A DNA stretch of 64,000 nt from Halochromatium glycolicum (GTDB lineage Bacteria > Pseudomonadota > Gammaproteobacteria > Chromatiales > Chromatiaceae): NCBI RefSeq assembly GCF_016584085.1, contig NZ_NRSJ01000015.1:23091-87090 (forward strand). The letters are read 5' to 3'. A model generated the notes under the pieces. It was not told the DNA's origin, did no database searches, and saw nothing but the letters and a program-made list of their open reading frames with translations. Each line of letters begins with the position of its first letter. Position 1 is the stretch's first letter. A program made the translations under genes and the position numbers. Below are positions 29,081 through 40,228 of this stretch, one piece after another.

Positions 29081-29168
29081 GCTTAGACGCCCTATCAAAA
29101 TGCCCGCCTAGCCTACAGAAGCTACTGAATTATGGGCATTCAATGACATTCTGTTCGGGCTTCTTAGG
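29081..29168 (-). repeat. CCTAAG-end repeat (family R2)
   Basis: On the minus strand it starts CCTAAGAAGC and shares ACAGAATG and GGGCATTTTGATAGGGC with the copy at 41145-41233. It lies in the unusually long secD-yajC gap. The remaining bases (28923-29080, 29169-29299) show no gene. Confidence 0.75.
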
Positions 29169-29299
29169 ACAATGATGACCGTTGCGCTGGCAGGGGCCGG
29201 GCCGTTAGCGGCGGCAGATGATTGTCGCCACCGCGCGCGAACCGCGCCTTGCCGGCGCGGTGCGTTCTGGACTCGAGGGGTCCGGTCGGGATGCTCCGA

Positions 29300-29629
29300 T
29301 CACAGGTCCTTCAGTGAGCCCTTCGGGAGCACCGCTTCGACCGCTTGACGGCGAATCTTGATCACGACGTTGTCGGCGACCTCGACCTGGGCGAAATTAT
29401 CGCCAAGCTCGGTGATCCGGCCGGCAACACCGCCCATGGTGACCACCTCATCGCCCTTGCCAAGGCCCTCGACCAGCTTCTTGTGCTCCTTCTGACGCTT
29501 GATCTGCGGGCGAATCATCAGGAAGTAGAGGATGATGATCAGACCGATCGGGAACAGCAGACCGAGCAGCGGATCGCCAGCCGGTGCACCTTCGGCCTGT
29601 GCCAAGGCGTCGGAGATGAAAAAGCTCAT
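29300..29629 (-). CDS. yajC: Sec translocon accessory subunit YajC
   Basis: A 109-residue single-span inner-membrane protein. The segment LGLLFPIGLIIILYFLMIRPQ is followed by the conserved RPQIKRQKEHKKLVEGLGKGDEVVTMGGVAG. GAGGA precedes the ATG. The order tgt-yajC-secD-secF is the common gammaproteobacterial one. Confidence 0.94.
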   Translation of the reverse strand: MSFFISDALAQAEGAPAGDPLLGLLFPIGLIIILYFLMIRPQIKRQKEHKKLVEGLGKGDEVVTMGGVAGRITELGDNFAQVEVADNVVIKIRRQAVEAVLPKGSLKDL

Positions 29630-29683
29630 GAGAATCCTCGAGGTCGCGCATCAGGCGCGAAGCAGCGGTTATCGAGCCCGGCA

Positions 29684-31512
<1,829 letters not shown>

Positions 31513-31705
31513 TCAGTGACCTCCGCGCAGCAGAGGGTCTGGCCAAACCGCCAGGCGCATAGACGGGCCGGATGAAGGCGGCCGCCCGCGAGGGAGCAGC
31601 GGGCTTGGCTCGCGCCAGGCTGCCCAAACCTCGATCCCTTTAACCTCGATCTCATTCCGGCGCACAACGCCAGACCGCAGCAGCATCAGCAAATGAGGGT
31701 TCCCC

Positions 31706-32371
31706 ATGTTTCTATTTCGCAAGAAGACCGAGCTCCCAACCGCAAAGGATGCCTTGCCCGGCCGTGACCGGCCTATGCCGGTGAGCAACCGGCATTTCGT
31801 CAATGGCCACCCGATCAAGCCACCCTTTCCGGAGCCGATGCAGCAGGTCTTGTTCGGCATGGGCTGTTTCTGGGGGGCCGAACGCGCCTTCTGGCAGCAG
31901 CCCGGCGTCTACACGACGGCCGTCGGCTATGCAGGTGGACTCACGCCCAACCCGACTTACGAGGAGGTTTGCTCGGGCTACACCGGGCATAACGAGGTTG
32001 TGCTCGTCGTCTACGACCCCGCCCAGATTGCATTTGAAACGCTACTGCAGACCTTTTGGGAAGGGCATGATCCCACTCAGGGCATGCGTCAGGGCAACGA
32101 TGTCGGAACCCAGTACCGTTCAGGGATCTACTGTTTCGATGCCGCGCAGCTCGAAGCCGCCCGCTCCAGCCTGAGCCGCTATCAGGAGGCGCTGTCACGG
32201 GCTGGCAACAGGGACCCGATCACGACCGAGATCCTGCGCGCACCGGCGTTCTATTACGCAGAAGACTACCACCAGCAGTACCTCGCAAAGAACCCGGGCG
32301 GCTATTGCGGCCATGGCGGCTGCGGGGTGCACTACCCGGCGGAGCCGACAGAAGCCGTAGCACGAGGCTGA
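31706..32371 (+). CDS. msrA: Peptide-methionine (S)-S-oxide reductase
   Basis: It repairs oxidised methionine. The catalytic Cys lies in [14 protein letters not shown], and the conserved [23 protein letters not shown] and [13 protein letters not shown] segments follow. Resolving cysteines are probable in [15 protein letters not shown] at the C-terminus. 221 residues; an N-terminal extension of about 40 residues matches the longer E. coli-type MsrA. GAGG lies 6 bases before the ATG. Confidence 0.95.
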   Translation: MFLFRKKTELPTAKDALPGRDRPMPVSNRHFVNGHPIKPPFPEPMQQVLFGMGCFWGAERAFWQQPGVYTTAVGYAGGLTPNPTYEEVCSGYTGHNEVVLVVYDPAQIAFETLLQTFWEGHDPTQGMRQGNDVGTQYRSGIYCFDAAQLEAARSSLSRYQEALSRAGNRDPITTEILRAPAFYYAEDYHQQYLAKNPGGYCGHGGCGVHYPAEPTEAVARG

Positions 32372-32509
32372 AACGGGCCGCTACGACGACAGAATCACCC
32401 TGTTGCGAAAGTGCCAACCCGTTCACGGTTTCGACAAAACCCGGGTCTACACTGGAGCTCGAGTGGTAACGATGCATCCGGCGGGGTTGACAGGCGGATC
32501 AGTATTTAA

Positions 32510-32610
32510 GAAACTGTTGATGCACTGAAGGTTCGCAGTCCTTCGGTGCACTCCTCCATCCTCCTTTGGTGGTAATCTTTAAAGCGCGGCGCCCGCCGCG
32601 CTTTTTTTTT
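32510..32610 (+). ncRNA. Candidate small RNA with two CCUCC (anti-SD) motifs
   Basis: A 101-base segment between msrA and queA shows a strong hairpin (TGCACTGAAGG 32521-32531 with CCTTCGGTGCA 32540-32550). A single-stranded stretch follows with CTCCTCC and CCTCC motifs (32551-32565). It ends in a textbook terminator. TTGACA at 32487-32492 could be the -35 box; the -10 is weak. No ORF or homology is seen. The layout recalls proteobacterial CCUCC-motif small RNAs, but this is inference. Confidence 0.5.
32581..32610 (+). terminator. Strong Rho-independent terminator
   Basis: AAAGCGCGGC, loop GCCC, GCCGCGC and ten T residues. It ends the candidate small RNA and possibly msrA transcripts. Confidence 0.9.
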
Positions 32611-32690
32611 ATCCGGATGATCCGTCCCGTCCTCCGAGCCAGCCCCCTCGAGCCAGCCCCCTCGAGCCAGCTCCGGTGGTCAGCCCCGGG

Positions 32691-33731
32691 TCAGCGTTGG
32701 CCCCGCCGGGTCAGGAACATCGCGTCGCCGTAGCTGAAGAAGCGGTAACGCTCACGGACCGCATGCCGGTAGGCGTTCATGATCGGCTCGTATCCGGCGA
32801 ACGCGCACACCAGCATCAACAGTGTCGACTCCGGCAGGTGGAAGTTGGTGATCATCGCATCGACCACCCGGAACGAGAATCCGGGCCGGATGAACAGACG
32901 GCTCTCGCCGCGGTAGGGCTGTAATTGAGTGTCGTTGTTAACCGATGCAGCGGTCTCGAGGCTGCGTACGGTTGTGGTGCCAACGGCAACGACGCGGCCG
33001 CCGGCCGCTCGTGTTTCCTTGATCCTCTCGACCGTCGGTGCCGCCACCTCGAGCCATTCGGCATGCATCGCGTGGCGATCTAGGTCCTCTTCGCGCACCG
33101 GCTGGAAGGTCCCGGCTCCCACATGCAGGGTCACGCGGGCCGTCGCGATGCCCATTTCGGCAAGCCGATCCAGCATCGGCTGATCGAAATGGAGCCCGGC
33201 GGTCGGCGCAGCGACCGCACCGGCACGCTCGGCATAAACGGTCTGATAGCGTTCGGCATCGTCCGCATCGTCGGCCCGCCGGATATAGGGCGGCAACGGG
33301 GTGTGGCCATGACGGTGCATGAGCTCCGGGAGCGGTCCATCGAGCGCCCGGAGCCGGAAGAGGTCGCCTTCGCGAGCGATGACCGCGAGGCGCGCCCGGT
33401 CTGCGACTCGAAGCTCGGTCCCGTCGCGGGGCGCCTTGCTCGCGCGCAGATGGGCGAGTGCCTCCTGATCGTCGAGCAGGCGCTCGAGCAGCACCTCGAC
33501 GCGCCCGCCGGTCTCCTTCTGCGCGAATAGCCGGGCCGGAATCACGCGCGTGTCATTGAACACGAGCAGATCGCCAGGGTGTAGCAGGGCGGGAAGATCG
33601 CGGAAGCCCAAGTCCTGAAGCCCAGCGCTGGGACCGTCCAGCGCCAAGAGCCGACTCGCGCTGCGTTCCCTCAGCGGCCGCTGGGCGATCAGCTCCTCTG
33701 GTAGCTCGAAGTAGAAGTCGGAACGGCGCAT
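32691..33731 (-). CDS. queA: S-adenosylmethionine:tRNA ribosyltransferase-isomerase
   Basis: It adds the epoxycyclopentane group to preQ1 in tRNA. 346 residues, starting [20 protein letters not shown]. Conserved segments include [38 protein letters not shown] and [16 protein letters not shown]. No promoter is evident in the 66 bases to the divergent tRNA-Leu. Together with tgt it indicates the organism makes queuosine. Confidence 0.95.
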   Translation of the reverse strand: MRRSDFYFELPEELIAQRPLRERSASRLLALDGPSAGLQDLGFRDLPALLHPGDLLVFNDTRVIPARLFAQKETGGRVEVLLERLLDDQEALAHLRASKAPRDGTELRVADRARLAVIAREGDLFRLRALDGPLPELMHRHGHTPLPPYIRRADDADDAERYQTVYAERAGAVAAPTAGLHFDQPMLDRLAEMGIATARVTLHVGAGTFQPVREEDLDRHAMHAEWLEVAAPTVERIKETRAAGGRVVAVGTTTVRSLETAASVNNDTQLQPYRGESRLFIRPGFSFRVVDAMITNFHLPESTLLMLVCAFAGYEPIMNAYRHAVRERYRFFSYGDAMFLTRRGQR

Positions 33732-33779
33732 CGGATGGCAAACGCCCTTGTACGGCTGTACCCTGCGTGATCGACCCGC

Positions 33780-33785
33780 TATACT
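33780..33785 (+). promoter_or_regulatory. -10 box of tRNA-Leu(CAA)
   Basis: TATACT lies 13 bases before the tRNA 5' end. A -35 box is weak (CTGTAC 18 bases upstream). Confidence 0.45.
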
Positions 33786-33797
33786 AGCGGATTCGAT

Positions 33798-33884
33798 GCC
33801 GGGGTGGCGGAATTGGTAGACGCAGTGGACTCAAAATCCACCGGTGGCAACACCTTACGAGTTCGAGTCTCGTCCCCGGTACCA
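33798..33884 (+). tRNA. tRNA-Leu (CAA)
   Basis: The acceptor GCCGGGG pairs with CCCCGGT (G-U at the first pair). The anticodon loop CTCAAAA gives CAA. A long variable arm (CGGTGGCAACACCTTACGA) and the T arm GTTCGAGTC are present, and CCA is encoded. Confidence 0.95.
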
Positions 33885-34021
33885 TCTCTTCTCCTATCGG
33901 TCGCGCAACCGCAGCACATCGCTCTCGGTGCAGAGCGCCTCCCGGTTCAGATCACTCGCTCGCCAGTCCCGTCGCACTGTGGCAGCATCGCCAGTGCGAT
34001 GAATTGCGCGGAGCAAGTGAA

Positions 34022-35227
34022 TTGATACAGCTTGGGATCGACCGTCTGCTGGCCGATGGCGAATTGCGGCGACGCCTCGCGGGCCGCCGGGTCGCGTTAC
34101 TAGGGCACCCGGCATCGGTGAATCGGGTCGGGCGCCATTCGCTCGATGCGCTGATGACCCTCGGCGACCTGCAGATCACGGCCGCATTCGGGCCTCAGCA
34201 CGGGATGCGCGGCGACAAGCAGGACAACATGGTCGAATCGGCGGACTATGTCGATCCGATGCATCGTATCCCGGTCTTCAGCCTCTATGGCGAAGTGCGC
34301 TATCCGACCGAGGCGATGCTCGAGCGGTTCGATGTGCTACTGGTCGATCTGCAGGATATCGGCACCCGCGTCTACACCTATATCACCACGCTGACCTATC
34401 TGCTCGAGGCCTGCGCGCAGCATGGCAAGGCGGTCTGGGTGCTCGACCGTCCGAACCCCGCCGGCCGGCCGGTCGAGGGCAGCCTGCTAGAGCCGGGCTG
34501 GGAGAGCTTCGTCGGCAGTGCACCGATACCGATGCGTCACGGGTTGACGCTCGGCGAGCTCGCGTGCTGGCTGATCCGCCACAAAGGACTGGATCTCGAG
34601 CACGAGGTCATCGCGATGACCGGCTACGACCCCGAGCAAGCGCCGGGTTTCGGTTGGCCGCGCGACGAGCTCGCTTGGGTCAACCCGAGCCCGAATGCGG
34701 CGAGCCTCAATATGGCGCGCTGCTTCCCCGGCACCGTGCTGTTGGAAGGCACCACCCTGTCCGAAGGACGCGGCACCACGACCCCGCTCGAGCTGGTCGG
34801 TGCGCCCGGACTCGATATCTGCCAGCTGATGCAGGGCATGGAGTCGCTCGCCCCCGACTGGATGCAAGGGGTCATGCTGCGATGCTGCACCTTCTCGCCC
34901 TGCTTCCAGAAGCACGCGAACCAGCTGTGTCACGGACTGCAGCTGCATACCGACAGCGCCCACTATCGGCATGATCAGTTCCGACCGTTTCGGCTGATCG
35001 CGCTGTTCCTCAAGGTGCTCCGCCAGCAGCAGCCGGACTATCCACTCTGGCGTGACTTCACCTACGAGTACGAAACGGAACGTCTGGCCATCGACCTCAT
35101 CACCGGCGGTACCGGCTTGCGGGATTGGGTCGAGGACAGCACCGCCGAGCCAGCCGACCTCGACGAACGACTCGCGCGCGACGAGGTGGAGTGGCTCGAA
35201 CAGCGCGGCGCATGGCTCAGCTATTGA
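34022..35227 (+). CDS. DUF1343 (NamZ-like) protein
   Basis: A 401-residue protein of the DUF1343 family. One characterised member is the exo-beta-N-acetylmuramidase NamZ, which removes terminal MurNAc. Conserved stretches include GPQHGMRGDKQDNM, LLVDLQDIGTRVYTYITTLTYLLEAC, VLDRPNPAGRP and TTLSEGRGTTTPLELVGAP. No signal peptide is visible with the TTG start at 34022 (GGAG 8 bases upstream), so a cytoplasmic recycling role is more likely than secretion; this is inference. Confidence 0.85.
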   Translation: MIQLGIDRLLADGELRRRLAGRRVALLGHPASVNRVGRHSLDALMTLGDLQITAAFGPQHGMRGDKQDNMVESADYVDPMHRIPVFSLYGEVRYPTEAMLERFDVLLVDLQDIGTRVYTYITTLTYLLEACAQHGKAVWVLDRPNPAGRPVEGSLLEPGWESFVGSAPIPMRHGLTLGELACWLIRHKGLDLEHEVIAMTGYDPEQAPGFGWPRDELAWVNPSPNAASLNMARCFPGTVLLEGTTLSEGRGTTTPLELVGAPGLDICQLMQGMESLAPDWMQGVMLRCCTFSPCFQKHANQLCHGLQLHTDSAHYRHDQFRPFRLIALFLKVLRQQQPDYPLWRDFTYEYETERLAIDLITGGTGLRDWVEDSTAEPADLDERLARDEVEWLEQRGAWLSY

Positions 35228-35260
35228 GTATCCGCGGCGCGAACCGCCCAAACGCACAGC

Positions 35261-35290
35261 TTGACGGAGAATCCAGAGACCGGTTTAATA
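35261..35290 (+). promoter_or_regulatory. Promoter of tRNA-Phe
   Basis: TTGACG (35261-35266) and TTAATA (35285-35290) with 18-base spacing lie 44 bases before the tRNA. Confidence 0.6.
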
Positions 35291-35333
35291 TACGGCTTCG
35301 TCGCGCGTTTCTCCGCGCGGCGCCCTCCCCGAC

Positions 35334-35409
<76 letters not shown>

Positions 35410-35653
35410 TTTCGATGAGCTGACATACCTCCCCGCGGGTGCTTACGGGTGCGATCGCTGCCGTGCTGATCGACGTTGCGCTCTTGTCGTGCTGCGCTTT
35501 GTGCTGCTCAGCTAAGCCGGCGCAGCGCGTCTGGTCCGGCGCTTAAAAGGCTGTGATCCTGTCAAGGAGCGATCTCGCTACGTTCACAGGCCTAATCCCG
35601 CCCCATGCCTTTACTCAAAGGTGATTGAGCGTCTCGAATAAGGCTATTGAGGA

Positions 35654-36131
35654 TGAACTGTTCGGTGTGTGCAGCACTTGATCCTGATCGGTGATCCGCG
35701 CCAATTGCCGCCGAGAGGCGGGCGATCCGAGGTTGTTCGACCGCAAAGGCCGGGTGATCGTCGGTGAGCAAGGCTGTTCGCGTTACTTCATCCTCGTCAA
35801 GCTGGAGACCGACCAACCGAGGGTGCTCGGGGCGCAACTGGAGGCGTTACGGCAGGAGCTGCTGGCTGATCCCTACTTCAAGGGCGTCCCGTCGATGACG
35901 CCGGAGAATCGCAAGATGGCGTTCGCCTTCCATGCCAAGGAAGATGTGCCCGAGGTTCGCAGCATTCTGGAGCAGTTGGAGCAGATGCCAGAGGACTTGC
36001 TCGCCCTCTCGGACGACATCTGGCTCAGCATCGACCACAACGACAGCCAGACGCTGGAGGAAGGCGTCGCCTTCAAGAAGCAGTACAACGCCAAGGTCGC
36101 GGCCTTCCCGAGCAGAAACAGGCAGAATTAG
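35654..36131 (+). pseudogene. Remnant locus: DUF3800-like fragment with helicase-like pieces
   Basis: An open frame from a GTG at 35691 gives REAGDPRLF...VIVGEQGCSRYFILVKLETDQP...ELLADPYFKGVP...FHAKEDVPEVRSILEQL. This resembles the N-terminal half of DUF3800 proteins, but the leading catalytic aspartate region (Y.DEAGDP) is replaced by CRREAGDP. The last 40 residues (LSDDIWLSIDHNDSQTLEEGVAFKKQYNAK) look like a different protein. In another frame, 35672-35713 reads QHLILIGDPRQLPP, an SF1-helicase-type motif without a gene around it. I read this as a decayed accessory locus. 35410-35650 shows nothing. Confidence 0.5.
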
Positions 36132-36448
36132 GCAGGATCAGGCAGCTGCAAGCGTGCAACCGGTTCTCCATTGATCAGGTGGGACTGCAGGATTTCCTCG
36201 AGATCTTCGTTGTCGATGTAGGTGTACCAGGTCCCTTCCGGATAGACCACGGCGACTGGGCCTTCACTGCAGCGATCCAAACAGCCGGCGGTGTTGATCC
36301 GCACGCCGCCCTGGCCGGCAATCCCTAGCTCCTTCGTGCGCTTCTTCAAGAAGTCGCGCGATGCTTGCGCGTTACACTGTGCACAGCACTGGCTGCCATC
36401 GGCGCGCTCATTGACGCACATGAAGACGTGATGTTTGTAGTAGGACAC
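36128..36448 (-). CDS. Thioredoxin-like [2Fe-2S] ferredoxin
   Basis: A 106-residue protein with the Cys pattern of Shethna-type ferredoxins: MCVNERADGSQCC near the N-terminus and AGCLDRCSEGPVAVVYPEGTWY later. The GTG at 36448 (MSYYKHHVFMCVN) has GGAG about 10 bases upstream. The electron partner is unknown. It converges on the remnant locus and is divergent from the Fe-S oxidoreductase subunit gene. Confidence 0.88.
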   Translation of the reverse strand: MSYYKHHVFMCVNERADGSQCCAQCNAQASRDFLKKRTKELGIAGQGGVRINTAGCLDRCSEGPVAVVYPEGTWYTYIDNEDLEEILQSHLINGEPVARLQLPDPA

Positions 36449-36600
36449 AATCGAAGACTCCAATCAGAGGGCAAGGATCAGCTCGCCGAATCGGCACTGG
36501 CCATAGAGCGTGCGGTTGGAGGCATCGAATCGCAAATCGGCCCGGACCGGACGCCCCGCCTGGCATGCGCTCGTTGACGGGGCCGTCACCGTCGTTGCAG

Positions 36601-38094
36601 ATGCCGGATCGAACAGAGGATAGGCCGCAGCAGGCAGAGAATCAGGCATCGGGCGATCGCGCCAAGCAGCTGCTGCAGCTCGCCGATCAGTGCGTGAAAT
36701 GCGGCTATTGTCTCCCGCACTGCCCGACCTTTCGGCTCACGCAGGATGAGGGGGAATCACCGCGCGGCCGCATCGCGCTGATTCAGGGCTGGCTCGGCGG
36801 TGAGTTGTCGTTCGGGCCGAGGCTGGAGGCGCATCTCGATCAGTGTCTCGAATGCCGGGCCTGCGAGCCAGTTTGCCCCTCCCTAGTGCATTACGGCGAA
36901 CTGATGGACGGGGCACGGGCAGAGCGTGAGCGGCGTCGGCCGGGCTGGCATCGGTGGCTGCGGCGGGCTCGACTCGGTCTGCTCGCAAGGCCGGGGGCGC
37001 TGCGACTGACGGCCGCCGTCGGGATCGTCTACCGCTGGCTTCATCTGCCAAGACCGCTGATCCAGTCCATCGCTGCGCGTTGGCCACTGATCGCGGTGCT
37101 CGATCCATTGGCGCGCAGCCTGCGCTGGCCGAGGCGCAGACCTCGCACGGCTCTTGATCCGAGTGAACCCCAGCTGAGTAAACCCCGGCCGCTTGAGCAC
37201 CAGCATCCGGGCCGCTCAGCAGGCCGTCAACTGGACCTGTCCCAGGGCCAATCAGCGTCTGCGCAACCGATGCATGCAGGGAGATCGCGCGTAACCGACC
37301 ATCCAGCGATCATTTCCCGAGTTAGCGGCGACCCGCGGCGGCAGCGTCGGGAGGCAAATGACGGCCAATCCCAAGGCACGGATCGGAGTGATGAGGTGGA
37401 TCGGGCAGATCGGATGCCGGCGCTGTTTCGCGGCTGTGTCGCACGCTCGGCCCAGCAGCCGAGCGAAGACGCCGCCTTGCGGGTCTTGAGCCGGTTGGGC
37501 TACCCGCCGGCGGTCCCATCAGGCCAGACCTGCTGCGGTGCGATCCATCGCCACAATGGCCATCCGGAGGCGGCGGAACAACTACTGGCGCAGAATCGGG
37601 CGCTATTCAGTGAGCGTCCGCTCGTCGGTGTCGCCAGTGCCTGCGTGGCCGAGCTGCGCGAGCATGGACAGCTCGATGCTATCGAGATCTGCCGCTTTCT
37701 GCTCGCGATCCCCTGGCCGGAGGATGCCCGGCTGGCGCCGCTGCCGGAAGCGGTCGCGGTCCATGAGCCCTGCTCGCATCGCAATCTGCTCCGGGATCAA
37801 GGCGCCGTCTACGAACTGCTCGAGCGTATCCCGGCACTGGAGCTGACCCCGTTGCCGGGGAACGATCAGTGCTGCGGCGCGGCCGGAACCTATCTGACCG
37901 AGCACCCGGAAACGGCACTTGTATTGGCAGAACCGAAGATTGACGCGTTGAAGGCAATGCGGCCAGCCTATCTGGTCACGACCAATACCGGCTGTGCGTT
38001 GCACCTGGCCGCACGCATCCGCGATGCCGGCCTCGCTATCGAGATCCTGCATCCAGTCGAGCTGATCGAGCGACAGCTCCGGATCGAATCCTGA
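36601..38094 (+). CDS. Heterodisulfide-reductase/GlcF-type (Fe-S)-binding subunit with an unusual linker
   Basis: A 497-residue protein. Two 4Fe-4S motifs (CVKCGYCLPHCP, CLECRACEPVCP) are near the N-terminus and two CCG domains (GQTCCGAIHRHNG; NDQCCGAAGTYL) in the C-terminal half, as in glycolate oxidase subunit GlcF and GlpC. The middle part (about residues 110-270) is Arg/Pro/Gln-rich, low in complexity and longer than usual. No glcD/glcE partner is adjacent, so the dehydrogenase it serves is unknown. The ATG at 36601 is chosen; an in-frame start at 36565 adds no conserved residues. Confidence 0.85.
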   Translation: MPDRTEDRPQQAENQASGDRAKQLLQLADQCVKCGYCLPHCPTFRLTQDEGESPRGRIALIQGWLGGELSFGPRLEAHLDQCLECRACEPVCPSLVHYGELMDGARAERERRRPGWHRWLRRARLGLLARPGALRLTAAVGIVYRWLHLPRPLIQSIAARWPLIAVLDPLARSLRWPRRRPRTALDPSEPQLSKPRPLEHQHPGRSAGRQLDLSQGQSASAQPMHAGRSRVTDHPAIISRVSGDPRRQRREANDGQSQGTDRSDEVDRADRMPALFRGCVARSAQQPSEDAALRVLSRLGYPPAVPSGQTCCGAIHRHNGHPEAAEQLLAQNRALFSERPLVGVASACVAELREHGQLDAIEICRFLLAIPWPEDARLAPLPEAVAVHEPCSHRNLLRDQGAVYELLERIPALELTPLPGNDQCCGAAGTYLTEHPETALVLAEPKIDALKAMRPAYLVTTNTGCALHLAARIRDAGLAIEILHPVELIERQLRIES

Positions 38095-38121
38095 ATACTC
38101 CTGAAGACCGAGGAAACCGAG

Positions 38122-38766
38122 ATGAGCGAACGCGATTACACCCCGTTCGACCGGGCGTTGATGAACCTGGACCAGACCTTCCGGACCCTGTTCGGCCGCC
38201 CTGCCGTCACCGAGCGTGGGCGCCCTGGGCAGGGCCAAGAGGATGTGGACCTGACCGAGCAGGAGCGACGCCACATCGGCCGACTGATGCGGGTCAACCA
38301 TACCGGAGAGGTCTGCGCACAGGCGCTCTATCAAGGCCAAGCCCTGACCGCCCGCAACCCCCAGGTGCGTGAGCGTCTCGAGCGCTCAGCGCGAGAAGAG
38401 AACGATCACCTGGCCTGGTGCGAGGAGCGGATCGACGAGCTGGGTGGGCGCAAGAGCTTCCTGAATCCACTCTGGTATGCAGGCTCTTTTGCGATGGGGA
38501 GCGCCGCTGGTCTAGCCGGCGACCAGTGGAGCCTTGGCTTCGTCGTCGAGACCGAGCGGCAGGTCGAGGACCATCTGGACAACCACATCGCCCAGGTCCC
38601 TGCCGACGATCATCGCACCCGTGCCATCCTCGAGCAGATGAAGCTCGATGAGGTCCATCACGCGGACGTCGCCAGCGCGGCCGGCGGGGTCGAGCTCCCG
38701 GAACCGGTCAAGCTCGCGATGCGCGCCGTCTCGAAGGTGATGACGGGAGGTGCCTACTGGGTCTGA
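38122..38766 (+). CDS. coq7: 2-polyprenyl-3-methyl-6-methoxy-1,4-benzoquinol hydroxylase
   Basis: A 214-residue di-iron carboxylate enzyme for the last ring hydroxylation of ubiquinone. The iron ligands are visible in [29 protein letters not shown] and DEVHHADVA. Coq7 replaces the flavoprotein UbiF in many proteobacteria and needs oxygen. Its 3' end overlaps the convergent speD 3' end by 13 bases. Confidence 0.93.
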   Translation: MSERDYTPFDRALMNLDQTFRTLFGRPAVTERGRPGQGQEDVDLTEQERRHIGRLMRVNHTGEVCAQALYQGQALTARNPQVRERLERSAREENDHLAWCEERIDELGGRKSFLNPLWYAGSFAMGSAAGLAGDQWSLGFVVETERQVEDHLDNHIAQVPADDHRTRAILEQMKLDEVHHADVASAAGGVELPEPVKLAMRAVSKVMTGGAYWV

Positions 38767-39593
38767 GGCGGCGTCTTCCAGTTCGCGATCTCGCGCGAGA
38801 TGTTGCGGCCGTAGAAGATCTCCATCATCTCGCGACGGACGAGGCGTTCGATTCGCTCGTATTCCTTGTCGGAGAGATCCGATGCGGTGACACAGAATAG
38901 ATAGTCGTCGAGATCGAAGTGATTGACGACCATCTTGGTGTGGAACAGATTCTCCTGATAGACGTTGACGTCCATCATCTGGAATCGGTCCTTGGTATCC
39001 CGTGAGAGATAGTTCTGGATCGAGCTGATGTTGTGATCGATGAAGTGCTTGCGGCCGCCGACGTCGCGCGTGAAGCCGCGGACCCGGTAGTCCATGATCA
39101 CGATGTCCGATTCCAGCGCGTGGATCAGATAGTTCAATGCCTTCAGCGGCGAGATCAGACCGCAGGTGGAGACATCGATATCGGCGCGGAAGGTGCTGAT
39201 GCCGCTGTGCGGATTGCTCTCCGGATAGGTGTGGACGGTGATGTGGCTCTTGTCCAGATGACCGACCACTGCATCAGGGAAGGGGCCCGGCGTGGCGGAG
39301 TTGGAGAGCCCCTCGTCGCGGACCTCCTCTTCGGCGATCAGCATCGTGACCGACGCGCCCTGCGGCTCGTAATCCTCACGCGCGATGTTCAGGACGTTGG
39401 CCCCGATGATATTGGCGACATCGGTCAGGATACCGGTCAGGCGCTCGGCGTTGTAGGCTTCATCGATGTACTCGAGATAGGCGGTACGCTGCTCCGCCGT
39501 GCTCGCGTAGCAGACGTCATAGATATTGAAGCTCAACGACTTGGTGAGGTTATTAAACCCTTGAAGCTTCAAGCGCTTGTGCATCTTCGGCAT
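38754..39593 (-). CDS. speD: S-adenosylmethionine decarboxylase proenzyme (E. coli type)
   Basis: A pyruvoyl enzyme that makes the aminopropyl donor for SpeE. The autocleavage Ser is in [15 protein letters not shown], and the Cys in [17 protein letters not shown]. 279 residues is close to the E. coli enzyme and unlike the short archaeal/Bacillus form. GGGGGATAG lies before the ATG. Confidence 0.95.
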   Translation of the reverse strand: MPKMHKRLKLQGFNNLTKSLSFNIYDVCYASTAEQRTAYLEYIDEAYNAERLTGILTDVANIIGANVLNIAREDYEPQGASVTMLIAEEEVRDEGLSNSATPGPFPDAVVGHLDKSHITVHTYPESNPHSGISTFRADIDVSTCGLISPLKALNYLIHALESDIVIMDYRVRGFTRDVGGRKHFIDHNISSIQNYLSRDTKDRFQMMDVNVYQENLFHTKMVVNHFDLDDYLFCVTASDLSDKEYERIERLVRREMMEIFYGRNISREIANWKTPPQTQ

Positions 39594-39680
39594 GACTATC
39601 CCCCAAACGACGGGCGCGGAAGGCTACGCCGGCTGTTCGGCGCACGCAAGTGCTCAGCGCATCGGGTCGTGGGCAACTGG

Positions 39681-40103
39681 TTACTCATCCACCTCGCGGA
39701 GCCTGTAATCATGGGTGATCGTTGCGGTCGCACCGAGCATAATCGAGGCGGAGCAGTATTTGGTCGCACTGAGCTCGATCGCCCGTGCCACGCGCGCCTC
39801 GCTCAGGCCGCGACCCGTTACGGTGAAATGGGCATGGATCGATGTAAACACCTTCGGATCAGAGGCGCTCCGTTCAGCGGTGAGCTCCACCACACAATCG
39901 GTGACATCCTGGCGAGCCTTGCGCAGGATCAGCAGGACGTCGAACTCGGTGCATCCGCCCATGCCGATCAGCAACAGCTCCATCGGCCGCAGGCCCAGGT
40001 TGCGTCCGCCCCCATCCGGCGGACCGTCCATCACCAAAGCATGCCCGCTGCCGGCCTCGCCGATCATCGCCGCGCCTTCGACCCACTTCACCCGTGCTTT
40101 CAT
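39681..40103 (-). CDS. OsmC/YhfA-family protein
   Basis: A 140-residue peroxidase-fold protein with the two conserved cysteines (GMGGCTEFDVLLILRK and SATKYCSASIMLG). The branch resembles YhfA. A role in hydroperoxide or persulfide handling is possible but not shown. AAGG precedes the ATG. It is divergent from crp with 125 bases between. Confidence 0.88.
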   Translation of the reverse strand: MKARVKWVEGAAMIGEAGSGHALVMDGPPDGGGRNLGLRPMELLLIGMGGCTEFDVLLILRKARQDVTDCVVELTAERSASDPKVFTSIHAHFTVTGRGLSEARVARAIELSATKYCSASIMLGATATITHDYRLREVDE

Positions 40104-40228
40104 ATCAACCTTAGCTCACCATCAGGATGTCATCGCTCATCAACAAGCGATGAGAAGCCTAGCACGGATCGAAACCGGCTAAAGTCTTGTTAGACTGATT
40201 CGACGCGTCACACCATGGTTAAGCACTC

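Noticed and set aside
29241..29261. Terminator after yajC
   Set aside because: ACCGCGCC/GGCGCGGT forms a stem but there is no T-run on the minus strand and it lies 40 bases past the stop.
35520..35600. Further copy of the R2 repeat near tRNA-Phe
   Set aside because: Only short words are shared; the end motifs and the TTTTGATA block are missing.
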